Source of the DNA: Perognathus longimembris pacificus
Lineage: Eukaryota; Chordata; Mammalia; Rodentia; Heteromyidae
Reading direction: 5' to 3'
Assembly: GCF_023159225.1 (NCBI RefSeq)
Contig: NC_063166.1
Span: forward strand, 78,455,785-78,519,784
DNA: 64,000 nt
Made by a program: the position numbers and the translations under genes. The notes below the pieces were generated by a model. The model made no database searches. It was given only the letters and a program-made list of their open reading frames with translations, and was not told where the DNA came from. Below are positions 24,595-36,900 of this stretch, piece after piece (positions within the stretch are counted from its first letter, which is position 1; each line of letters starts with the position of its first letter).

Positions 24595-27500
24595 GCATTC
24601 TGGGCCCTCGTCTCAGGCTTTCTTCCTCAGGGCTGGTACACAACCCCTTGGGCTATGGCTCCACTTAAGGCTTTTTAGTGGCTAACTGGTGATAGGAGTT
24701 TCACAGACTTCCTTGCCTGGCTGGCTTCAAACCATGCACCTCAGATCTCAGCCTCCTAAGTAGCTAGGGTTACAAGCGGGAGCCAGTGAGCTAGCTCAGC
24801 CAAGTTCTGCCACTTGTCTAGCTGTGAGCTTGGGCTTGACCTTCCTCCTTTTGCTGGCCTGTGGGGCGGGGAGGGGAGGGGAGGGGAGGACCTGGAGAAG
24901 CCAGTCCCCCAGGAACCCCTGGGGCAGGAGGTCGGCAGGCCGGGACGTAGCCATCCTGCGGGAAGCCGCGCTCCGCATGAAGACCACAGGGTGGGGGTCA
25001 GGGCCTGGCAGTGCGCAGGTGACCACCCACCACCGGGCCAGAGAGGCCCTGGGGGTCCAGGGCGGCCATGGAGGTGGGGGGGGAGCGCGAGGGGGAAGGG
25101 AGGGGCCCCATGTCCCGCGGCGCCAGGGGTCCTACTCACAAACTTCAGGAAGACGTTCCCGAGCTCGTGCTGGGACTGCGGCTCCGGGCGCAGGCAGTAC
25201 TCCAGGGCGGCCAGGAAGTCCTTGTGCACCTCCAGGATGTCTTCGATGTTGGAGAACAGGATCTGGGGGAACGAGGAACGGGTTCCGTGGGGGCTCACCG
25301 GCTGGGAGGGCAGAGCCGAGCAGGGCACACCCACGCCCAGTGCTGACCAGGGCACCCCCTCCTGTCCCAGCCCCTGCCAGGCCAGGGGACTGCGGGAACC
25401 ACAGCGCCCACCCCCCCCACCCCCCCCCCCCCCGTGCCCTGTGCTGGGCTCCGATCACGTCGCCTAGCCCATGCTGGAGTGAGGGGAGGGGCTTGGAGAA
25501 CATATGGGGGTGGGGGAGGGACCTGCAGGGACCGTAGCACTGGCCGGCTGGATCACCACGTGACCCACGGCTCCACTTCCGGCTCTTTATAGAGATCTGA
25601 GCTCCACAGAGTTTCTTTGCCCAAGCTGGCTGCATTCTAACCATGATCATCACACCTCAACCCCAGCCTCCGGAGTAGCCCCCACCCTGGCCGGGAGAAT
25701 GGAGCTAACCCGAGGCCACGCCACCCACGCCACCCACGCCACCACGCCACACCCAGACACCACGACTGTGTCCAGCCAGAGTCCTCGCCGCTGGGCGACC
25801 AGCAATGCTACGTCCCGGAAGCCAGCCTTTCGGCCGGTCATCTCCAACGAGACACTCAGCCGGGTGTGGGGACACTTGGGGCTGTCACAAATTTGGGGGT
25901 GAGGAAAGCTAGCCTGCTCTGCAGTAACAGAAACTGCAAACAGCCAAATGTCCACCTGCAGGGACTAGTGAATTCATCGACTTAAACACTCCACAGTGGA
26001 CTACTATGCAGCCTGTCAAAGGAGTGGCAGGTTCCAATGTATCCATCCACCTATCTATCTATCTTTCTACCTATCTAGTGGCCTGCAGTATAAACGGGGG
26101 TCCCATGGAGCATAGGTGTAAATCAACACCAGAAGAGACCGCTTCCATCTATCCTGGAGGCACAGAGAATTCTGGCTACGATACAGGCTGGTCACCGCAG
26201 GGCGCTGACGGGGTGAGGAACCGGAGGTTTCACTTCCGGTGCTCTTGACGCCGCACAGATTCCCTCTCCTTTTAACAAGGGCGTGTTTTTTTTTTTTTTA
26301 TTTTTCACTTTTGAAGAAGTAAGGTGCTGGCTCAAAGACGAAACGCAATCGAATGCTGGGGCCCTACCTCCCACTCCGTGTTTACTGAGCACCTACTTTG
26401 CACTGGGGAAACCCAGAGGGGGCAGCAGGGGAGAGACCACGGCCCTGCCCTGGAGGAGACAGCGATCCCACGGGAGGGGATGCGTTCTGGGGATAGCGTG
26501 CTGTCTGGAAGCCGTGCGCACGCACACACACATGCACACACGTGCATGCTTGCACACACGCCATCCCCGGGACCAGTGACCGCCCTCCGCCAGCTCCCTT
26601 CTCCAGCCTGGGCCCATTTGTCTATGCAAAAACAAATAAATAAATAAAAATAGCAAGCTCGGAATCACGGCGGGCCAGGTCCCTGTCCTGAACACCCAGA
26701 TGTGGGGGTGCCGCCCGGCCCCCCCCCCCCGCAGCCCCGCCCCGTCCTCCCATCTCCCCTTGGGGCCAGGCCCTCCGGAGCCCGGGGACCGCGAGGCGGC
26801 TCGGAGAGCCGGGCTGCAGAGCGAGGCTGGCTGCCGCACAGAAGCCCCATTGATCCTCCCCCACACCCCCAGCGCCGGGGCCGAGGAGGAGCCCGGCCCG
26901 GTGACTCCTGAGACCCGCAGTGACGCTCGATGCCCAGCGCCAGGGCAGGGGGCAGCTGAGGGTGCCGGGCTCCCAGGCCACGTGGGGAGGGATTTTCCAC
27001 CAGCTCCCGGACGGGAGCTGGACGGGGCGGCGGGGGGGTGGGGGAGGGGGGCAGATGGTGGCCACGCTGGGCCTGGGGCTCCCAGGACAGAGGCCGCTGC
27101 GGCCAGCGGGCACCACGCCCGGGCATCTCACGAGAGAGAGGAGCACGGCCCACAGAGCGACGGGGATGGCCCCGAGAGGGGCAGGGCCTACCTTGACGTT
27201 CTCCTCCGTGAGGCCCTTGTCCACGGAGTCGGCCACATTCTGCCGGATGCGCTGCAGGAAGGCCTGGCGGGGGGAAGAAGAGGAGGAGCAGAGGTGAAGT
27301 CACGGGAGGGCTCGGGCGGTCCGTGGGGGGCTGGGGGGGCCCTGCACCCTTCGCCTCCTGAGTCCCCCAGAGGCCACAGCCCATCCCCCCCTCAACGTCG
27401 GCGTATCCACGTGGCCGCAGGGCGAAGCGCAAGCCGGCTGCCAGTGGCTCCCACGTGCGGGCCGGGCTGCTCAGAAGGCTGAGCTCCGGCGGTCAAGTCC

Positions 27501-30500
27501 CTGGGACGCTGACCCCCAACGAGCTCGGGCGGGGCGCTCGCCTCAAGCACAAACGCTCAGGGACGGTACCCGGGTCCCCGGCTTCTAGCCCCCAGGACCA
27601 ACGCACACACGCATGCGCGCACAGAGCCCAAGTATTTCTTCCAATGTCAAAGGCACGGGGCGGGGGGGAGGGTCTCTCTCCTGTATCCCCTCCAATCCCA
27701 CCTCGCTCTGTGGCGGGGACGGTCCAGCTAGAGGCTGACCTGAGAGGACCGTGGCTTGAGGCCAGCCACCGCACCTTAGCAGGAGACCCCATCTTAAAAG
27801 CACAAGCACGGGAGGCCTGGCTCAGGCGGTGGGGTGCTGGCTTAGCACCTGTGAGGCCCCGGGTTCAGTCCCGAGCACGGTACAGAGAGCAGCCCGGCGC
27901 AGGCCCCGCGGGTCCCTGCTCCTCCCTCCGGGATCGGCAGCTCCCCCCCCCCCCCGCCCGGCCGCCGTTCCTGGGCGTCCTGAAACGCGGCGGCGTGGGA
28001 GCGACTGAGCAGAGCCGCGGCGACGGCGAGGAGCCACGAGCACGCACCTGCCTGCCCTTCCTGCCCCAACCTCCCAGCGTGGGGTGACAGATGAGCGCCC
28101 CCCCGGCCCGGCCGAGCGCCGGAGAGGGGCCTCGCGGCCAGGGCGGCCGGAGCGGAAGAGCGGGGAGACCAGAGAAAGGGGGGCCGCGCTTGGACGAGCA
28201 GCAGCAGTGAAGGGAAACTGAGGCCGGCTGCCCATGGTGGCCCCGGCCTAGCTCACCAGCCAGGGTTAACCTGGGGACAGGCCCGGGAGCTGCCGCAGCC
28301 ACCGGCCCCCGGAGCCATGGTTCCGTGGGGGGGAGGGGGTGGTAGCGGGGGGCACCTGCCACAGACAATCCACAGCCTGTCCTGTCCCCCACGCGTGTCT
28401 GCAGAGCTCTCGTGGCAGGGAGCCGGAGGGGTCGGCGCCGGACAGAGCAGGGGGAGGCCGGAGGGGCTGACCCCAGCGACGGTTACGAATCCTCTCCCGT
28501 CGCCACCGCCACGGCCGCCACCAACCCCACCCCGGGCACGGAAGCTGCCTGAGGAGGGCCACGCAGCACGGGGGGGCCACGACGCGCCCCCCCCAATCCC
28601 CACGCAGCCACCGCCGGGTCCCCACAGTGAACCCCATCTTTGGCAGCGGATGCCCCACCATTGGTTCTCCTGACCTAGATCCCAAGGAACAAACCCACCA
28701 CCCTGGGGTCCCAGTGCTCCTCCGCCTCAACCTCCCCGGGCTGCGCCCCCCCCTCTCCCTGCCGCAGCCCCCCTCCCCCCCCCCGCGCGGGTCCTCCCAC
28801 CCACTCCTCCCCTCTGCCTGTGGGAGACGCCACCGCAGGGTCCGCAGATGCCCCTGGGGAAGGAACCGGCCGCATCCGTGGCTCCGACGGCTCACGCCCG
28901 TCATGCCGGCCCCTCCAGGCTCCATCCCCAGCCAGCCAGCAAAAAGCAGAGCCGGGGACACGGCTCAAGCCGTGGAGCACCGCCAGCCAAGAAAGCAAAC
29001 CGAGTAAGCGCATCAAACCCCAGTTACCACCCAAGGGGGGGGGGGAGGGGGGGGAGGACGGGCGGCTCACGCCAGCAATCCTAGCTACTTAGGCGGCTGA
29101 GACCTGAGAAGCGTGGTTCAAAGCCAGCCCGCGCGGAAAAGTCCCTGAGACTTGTATCTCCAATGAACCGCCAGAAAACCAGAAGGGGCGCTGTGCGTGG
29201 CTCAAAGTGGTAGAGCGCTAGCCTTGAGCAAAAGAGCTCGGAGACAGCACCCAGGCCCCGAGTTCAAGGCCCACGACAAATCAAAACCAAACAAAAAAAA
29301 CCTCCACAATGCATTTAATAAAAACCACACAGATCCTTCCCCAGCCCCTAGGCCTGTGGCCTTATCCTTACTAAACTCTTAAGACCTCACTTTCCAGCAT
29401 GCCCGCACCTTACTAATCTAAGGCCACACTCTCCTGTAGATTCCTCCCCCTCGCCAAACAAACCTACTCCTGCCCCAGGACCTTTGCACAAGCCATTCCT
29501 GCTAACGGGGTGTTCTGCCCTGTGCACACAGTAGGACTCAAGGATCCAAGGAAGGCCCGGCACAGGGCCTGACGCATGGCAGGGGCCTGGACTCTGCCCC
29601 CGCCCCCTTGCAGGAGATGTGGACAGGAAGCCGTCTCCAGCCCCCAGCCAGGAAGACAAAGGCAGCCTCGCCCAAGCAGCCGCCAGCCAGGGGAGGGCAG
29701 GAAGCAAGCGGTGCGCCACTGGCTGACCTAGATGGGGCTTCCTGTCCTGCTTTCTTCTCACGAGCTGGGCCACCGCCATTGTGCGGGGGACAATGGCAGG
29801 CTCGGGCCACCCAGGGAGAAGCTGCGAGCAAGCGGGCGCGGCGATGGGCAGCAGCTTGTGACGGGGACGGAGCGCCGGGACGGGGCCGCGTGCCCAGCCT
29901 CTGCCCCGCCGGGCCCGCGGGGCTCCAACCCATCCTCACACGCACCCCAACGCCCTTGGGACACAGGCGCGAGGGCCAGGGCGGCGGCATCCGCCAGAGT
30001 CCCGGGCCCGGAACCGACACCACACAGCCAGGCCAGGGTAGGGGTGGGAGACCCCGGGCCTCGCCACCACCCGGCTGGCATCCCTGACGCCCAGCACCGG
30101 CGTCTGAGACCTCGGGGACCACAGCCGGCAGCGCCTTCAAATCAGGCAGCAGCTGCCCCCGGGGCGCCGGGGAGCAGCCATCTGCCGGGGACCCCGGGGC
30201 CTCTCCCAGAGGACGAGAAGCCGGGGGAAAGCTCTGCGTCCCGGCAATCCGATCTGCCGGGCGGGCGAGGGGCCGGCGGTCCCCCGGGACAACCCGCCCT
30301 GCTGGGGGCGCTGACACGACATATGGTGAAACCTGAGAGGGCCAGGGGACGGGGCGGGGCGCCCCACAAACCAAGGACAAAGAGGGAAGAGGCCTCGCCT
30401 AGGGACCCCAGGTCAGGAGCAGGCAGGCAGGCAGGCCTCTGGTTAGAGCCCCGGGGCGGCCGGGGACTAAAGCCCCGCCCCGCTGTGCCCAGCATACCTG

Positions 30501-30875
30501 GGCCTGTGTGCTACCAAGAGCTTTGTGCCTATGGCCTCCAGCTGCACAGAGGGCTTGAAATGACCCTGGGGTCCCTGCACGCCCCTCAATAAACCTCCCG
30601 TCCATCCCCTCAGGGCCACACCCCGCTCCTGGCTCATTAACTACAATGACATTTAGAAGCCAGGAAGCTACCTCCTCCAAGTGGGCTGGCTGAGATCCGA
30701 GGACAGAGACCTGAAGCCAATCTGGGTGGACAAATCTGAGGCTCTTATAGCCAATGAACCAGCCAAAAGCTGGACTGGAAGCATGCCCCAAGTGGTAGAA
30801 GGCCAGCCTTGAATATGAAAAAGCTAAGCGAGGACCCATGGCCCTGAATTCTAGCCCCCGTACTGGCAACTGGTG

Positions 30876-30921
<46 letters not shown>

Positions 30922-33900
30922 GTCAGGTACTGGTGGCTCGCACCTGTAATCCTACTCAGGTGGCTGAGATCTGAGGATCCTGGTTCAAAGCCAGCCCGGG
31001 CAGGGAAGTCTGTGAGATTCCTATCGCCAATTAACCCCCAGAAAACCAACCCGTGGCTCTGTGGCTCAAAGTTGGTAGAATGCTAGCCTTGAGCACACGA
31101 CCTGTGGTACAGCGCCCAGACCCCAAGCTCAAGACCCACGATTGCCGCCCCCCATCCCTAAAAGCCCACAGTCTCTACACAAGCCTGGAAGAGAGACAGG
31201 GAGGGAGAGGCCCTCCTCCTCTTTCCCCCCCACTGCTCCAGGTATGACCACGTGACTGGGCTCAGGCCCGGAGGGAAGGAACGGAGGCTCGAGGCTAGGT
31301 GCTGTCCACCAGCGCCCGCAGAGGGAACAAGCAGGGATCTCTTCTGCTGAGAGGGGCCTGGAAGCCAAGCAGCCATCTTGCCCCGTGAGGTGAGTAGCCA
31401 GGTGCAATACAGCAGCAATACAGCAGGGGCTTGGGTTCCTAAAGACAGCGGAGGGAGCTGCCTGGAACCTCCCGGAAGGAAAGGAAGTCCAGCGCTGGGA
31501 AGTCCTGCCTTTGATCACAGGCCACTGAACCTAACCTGACAGCGAAACTGCAAGGCCTTTTTATCTTCTCCTTTCTTCCATTTCTTTTTCCCAATTTCTA
31601 CAACGAACGAGCTCCACCGCCCCAGCACTCCGCCTCCGCCAGGCCTGAGCCTTTCCTGCCTCAGGCCACCGTGGTGTCCCGGTGCCCAGGACGAAGCCCT
31701 GAGGCATCCCAGCAAACACTGCCCACCAGTCCCCCCTCGCCCCCCCCCCCACGGAGGAGGCTGAACTGATGGGAGGAGCGAGAAGGAGGAGGGGAGGGGA
31801 GTCCCCCCCCTCCAGGGACCCCTCCCCAGGCTCACAAAGCCCCCCAGATTCAGAGCTCGACTCTGTCTCACGCTGCGGGCCTAAGGCATGTGTAGCCCGG
31901 CCTGTGAGCCCAGAGAATCCCAGCCTCAGTGTGGAGGTGGATCCCCAGTGACTATCTCAGGAAAACGGATGAAGGCCTGGAGTCTCCAGGAGGCAGTGGG
32001 GGCTGGAGCCCAGAGGTCGCCTCCGGCTTCACCCAGGCAGGAGCTCCTCCATTTCCCAACCTAGCACACACAATGGCCGCAATGGGTTGCATCCTTTGTG
32101 AGACACAGGCTTAGCCTATAGGCCTTCTGCCATCTCACGCCCTGCTGTAGCCCAGGCAGACATCACTAACGGAGCGCCGATCTTCCACAGGCTTGGCCTA
32201 TAGGCCTTCTGCCATCTCACGCCCTGCTGTAGCCCAGGCAGACATCACTAACGGAGCACCGATCTTCCACAGGCTTAGCCTATAGGCCTTCTGCCATCTC
32301 ACACCCTGCTGCAGCCCAGGCAGACATCACTAATGGAGCGCCGATCTTCCACAGGCTTGGCCTATAGGCCTTCTACCATCTCACGCTCTGCTGTAGCCCA
32401 GGCAGACATCACTAACGGAGCACCGATCTTCCACCTCCATACGCTGCTAGAATCTCTCCTCGCCATTATCAAGGACAGCCTATGGCCTGCTCTCAAGCTC
32501 TTCCCCTCACAACCCTTCTCCTCACTCCTGTGGGCCACTCAGCTTTCCTTCAACCCCAAAGATTGGGGTCATGGGCTGTGGGGAAGAGAGCAGCCCACCT
32601 CCGAACCTTGCCTAGGGTCCCCTGGGGGCAAAGTCACCTTAGCAGAGGCTGCTGCACCCTGGTACCACTAAGCATGGGACCACAGACCTGGGTCCAGGGA
32701 GCTGCATCCTCCGGGAAGGATGGGGACACCATACGGCACTGTTGTCCACGGCCCTGGAGTCTCTCGGGGATGGGGGAAGGGTCTTTAGGTTGAAGGGCGG
32801 CGTTGGGGGTGCAGCTCTGCGCCCAGAGTGAAGCCCACAGAACTTCCCTGATGGGAGCCCACGGAAGCCCAGCTGGGCATCCGGACACACAGAGCCCAAA
32901 CCCAGAGCACCCACCTCGGGAGCACAAAGGGGCTGGGTGCCGCCCAAGTCCCACCCCACGCCTGCAGGGCAGCGCAGCTGGTGCCCGGGGGAAAAAGTCC
33001 AAAGCCACCAGGCGAGGGGCTTGGAACGGCCACCCTGGGTGGCATTTCCCGCCAGTGGCAGGACAAAGGGGACCCAGGCACCACGGGGCTGCGGCCAGGC
33101 AGGGCGGGGCAGTGGGTGGAATGCCGCCTTCTCCCTGCTGGCTGACACTTGACATCTGAAGACAATGACTTTTAAGAGGTTTTGTTTTTTTCCCTCTCGG
33201 TCAACTTTTTCCTTTCTATTTTCAGAAACAATTGTCCCCAGGCTGGCGGCTGTGGGGTGCCCCCTTGGCTGGGGATGAATTGTGTTTGGGGAGCCAGAAA
33301 ACAATGCAGAGAAGTGAGAGAATGCACAAGGCGGTGTGGCCGGGAGGGCGGCCCAGCGAGGAGGTTTCCCCAGCTTTGCTTTTCCCAGGCCAGCCAGGGC
33401 CCCAGGAGGGGACACGGGCGTGGGAGAGGCCAGGACAGAGGGTGGGAGGGCAGGGCGGGGCGCCCCCCTCCCCACCCGCATAGACAGCAGCTACCTGCCG
33501 CAGCTTGGGATCTGAAATTCAGGGAGAGTCCCTGCCATTCCCACCTCTTTCCTCCAATTCCTCTGTATGGAAAGGAAGACTGAGGTTCTCAGGGGCTATG
33601 CAGCAGCCCCAGGGCGCAGGTGCTGACTCTGGTGGTGGGTATATGGATGGAGGGGTTGGAGGGAGAAACAGGTAGGTAGATAGACAAATGATGGACAGAT
33701 GAGAATGGATAAGTTGACAGATGAGAGAGAGAAATACACAGACACATGGAAATATAGATGATACCGGGATGGTAGATAGATATAGATGATGGATGGGTAA
33801 ATAATAGATGACAGAGAGCTAGACAAGATGGATACATAATAAACAAATAATAGACAAAGATCCTAACTACATCCTCAATAAACTACCCCCTGTCCTCCTG

Positions 33901-36900
33901 GGCCTTGGCCAAGACCAGCAGCTCTGCTCCAAGCAGGACAGGGGACCCCGAGGGATACCAAAGACACCCCCCCACTCAAGGGCCTGAGGAGGCCCAGATA
34001 GCCACATGGTAGGGGATTCTAGTGACCGACAAGCCCAGTCCCCACAGAGCAGCAAGAAAGGGCACAGGGAGCCTCAGTTTCTCCTCGTATAAAGCACACT
34101 CACACACCCGCCTCAAAAGCCAAGGCCAACCACAGACCCCCGTCTGACAGCTCTTCAGCATTTGGTCAGTGCCACTGACAGCACACCCGTGTGTCAGCAC
34201 GCCAAGATAAAAGAACCTCTGCCCCAAATGCAAGCTGCACAGTATCTGGCTGCAGTCTGTGCCAGGTACTGGCTAGTCTGCCTGGCCCGGGTCAGCCCCG
34301 GCCGGCCCTGACCCCAGGGCTTCTGCTCAGGATCACAGCACAGGGCCACTCAGATGTCGCCTCTTTGGGCAGCCTGCTGACCACCCTGACTGACCACCCA
34401 CCACGGGCCCCCTTGCCACCCTCTCAGTGTCTATGCCGCAGGTGTCTGTGTGCCCGTCTGCAAGGAGGGTAAGGAGGGGCCTCCATGGGGTACGGCTCCT
34501 ACGAGCAAGAAATAAAGTGTGTGGCATGGGGAGAGGAGCATGAGAGAAACTCGTGTAAAGGACAAGTGTGCACTGGATAGACGGATGGATGGATGGATGG
34601 ATGGATGGATGGATGGATGGATGGATGGGTGGATGGGTGGATGGGAGAAAAGATGGACAAGTAGATGGGTGGATAGACAGTTGAACAGATGAGTGGACAG
34701 ATGGATGGATGGACAGATGGATGAGTGGGTGGATGGATGGATGGACAGACGGACGGGCAGATGGATGGACAGGTGGCTAGATGAATGGACAAATGGACAG
34801 ATGAGTGGACAAATGGACAGACAGGTAGATGGATGGACAGATGGACAGGTGGACAGATGGATGGGTGGACAGATGGACAGGTGGCTGGACGGATGGAAAG
34901 GCACGTGGATGGATGGATAGATGGATGCGAACGCGGTGTGGCCCGGAAGACATCGCCAGGTGCAGGCAGCGTGATGATCAGTGTGTGTGCTGCACCTCCG
35001 GCTGCTCCCCAGAACCAGTGGCCAGCGAACACACAAGCACCCCATGGGGCCAGGACGGAGGCTGGGGCGGGCGGTGACAGGGAATCCGGGCCGGGCCCGC
35101 GGGGCTGAGGCGCGGGGCACTCCAGGCCTCCCGAAGAACTGCTGCTGCCCAGGCTGCGCCTCCTCCACGGGCTCACACCCACCTCCCGGCCGCCGGGCCG
35201 CCGCCCCGCCGAGGCCCTGCCAACGCCCCGCGGGCCGCAGGCCACACCGGCCGAGACGCCGAGGCCCCTCTACCCTGGGCGTGCGGGGCGCTCCATCACG
35301 GGATCGCGACGTGCCGGAGGGCAGGGGGAACGCCAGGCCTGGCACATGGGAGGGCCTGGCGTGTGTGCGGCGGTGACCCCACCCCACCCCATCACTCCGC
35401 AGACGGGACCCACGAGGCTAGGCCGCGCTTCTTTTCCTGTCATCCGTTATGGAGCTTAAACTGGAGGCCTGGGCGCTGTCCCCGAGCTCTTCACCACTCT
35501 GAGCCGCAGCGCAGCTTCCGGTTTCCTGGCGGCTCGCTGGAGATGAGAATCTCACGGACTTTCCTGCCCCGGCTGGCTCCGAACCGCGATCCTCACATCT
35601 CAGCCTCCTGACTAGCAAGCATGGCAGGCATGAGCCACGGGCCTAAGCCGTGCTCCTGGCCCAGGGGTTCCCAGACCCCCCCCAAAGGGTGTGAGGACGG
35701 ACCCCAGAGATGAGGCGGGAGCTTGTCACGGCCAGGCGGGGCACCACCTGCAGACCATACCCCAGGGGGGCCGAGCCCCAAAGGACAGTGTCTGGGCTAG
35801 CAGCCTTGGGGCAAGGCGGGCTCCCACCACCCACCCCAAGTGCATTTTCCCTGAGGAACCTCCAGGGCGTCTGCCGGAAAGAAAGCCAAGGAGCAGGGGG
35901 CTGACGGCCACACCAGCACCAGCACCAGCTGTGGGGCAGGAGAGAGGACCAGACCGCTGGGCCCACCTCTGCCACCCCCGCCCGCCACTGCACCTTGCCC
36001 AGCCGGCCTCCTGGCAAGAGGTGAGGCCCAGAGAAGCCACGGGAAGCAGAGCCACCACAGAGCCCGGCATGGCGGGTGACGGTCACCCACGCCGTGGCCT
36101 CCTTCCGCAGAGCGGGGCCCGGCCCGCCGGCCCCCACCCATCCCGCTCTGCCCCCTTTCCCGACCCTTAGCCACATTACCGCCAGCAGCAGCGGCAGCTC
36201 GGGTCCAGCAAGAAAAGCTCGCTCTCTCACTCATCCAACAGTGTCCACAGACAGCGCAGCCGAGACCTCATGAAGTGGCGGAATAACTCATGTGAACATC
36301 TAGGGGGAAAAACGTCCTCGAACAAAGGAATGGTACGTGCAAAGGTACTGAGGCAGAGAGAACCAGCTGTGCCCAGGACATGAGGCCAGAGGTCTGCCAA
36401 GCAGCCCAACCACCGGCACCGGGGGGACACAGACAGGCCTCTGGGAAGGACCTGACTCCGTTCTGACGGCTGTGGGGGGGGAGGGGGGAGAAAGTGGGGG
36501 GCGGGGGGGGGGGGGGAGTGTGTGATGTTGAGACTCTGCAGCACCATGAAGGGCTGGAGGCAGGGAGGAGCGAGACGGGGGAACGGCAGAGAGGGACGGG
36601 GCTCCTGGCCACGCCCTGCCTGGGTCCCCGAGTGATGCAGCCTGGACACGTGAAGGGCAAGGGCACACACGCCGGGGGGGGGGGGTGAATGTGGGCACGC
36701 ACGGGCGCATTCAGGGCAGGCTGCCTGGAGGAGGCGCCTCGGATCTGAAGCCAGAAGGCCGCAGGATGAAGGCTGCTTGCGGGTCCCCGTCACGCCACGC
36801 CGTGTCACGCCCCGCGTGGCACCCGTGGGCGCCAAGGCCAAGAGCCAGGAAGGGAGGGTGACTCGCAGGGCTCCGAGCTCCGGGTCAGACCAAGTGAGGC

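Larger units (their letters stand above)
20117..25139 (-). other. PREX1: PREX1 intron 3
   Basis: This holds MIR fragments (20330-20412, 23690-23780), a short GCC trinucleotide run (21462-21483), a SINE preceded by a GT tract (22314-22536), GT and CA tracts (24366-24400, 24547-24596) and an antisense SINE (24601-24799). The remainder is unique. Confidence 0.8.
25263..27191 (-). other. PREX1: PREX1 intron 2
   Basis: This holds a partial antisense SINE (25556-25687), an L1M 3' fragment (25925-26045) running into a CTAT tract, a T run (26286-26300) and an AAAT tail-like run near 26630. The stretch 26700-27190 is GC-rich and unique. Confidence 0.8.

Noticed and set aside
24366..24596. GT and CA tracts as a functional hairpin RNA
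   Set aside because: The complementarity follows from simple repeats; no conserved loop or flank supports an RNA gene.
32104..32431. Regular array considered as CRISPR
   Set aside because: Contiguous 82 bp units without unique spacers, in an intron of a mammalian gene.
34431..35387. Pro/Ser/His/Ile repeat protein frames
   Set aside because: Product of the GGAT array read on the minus strand.
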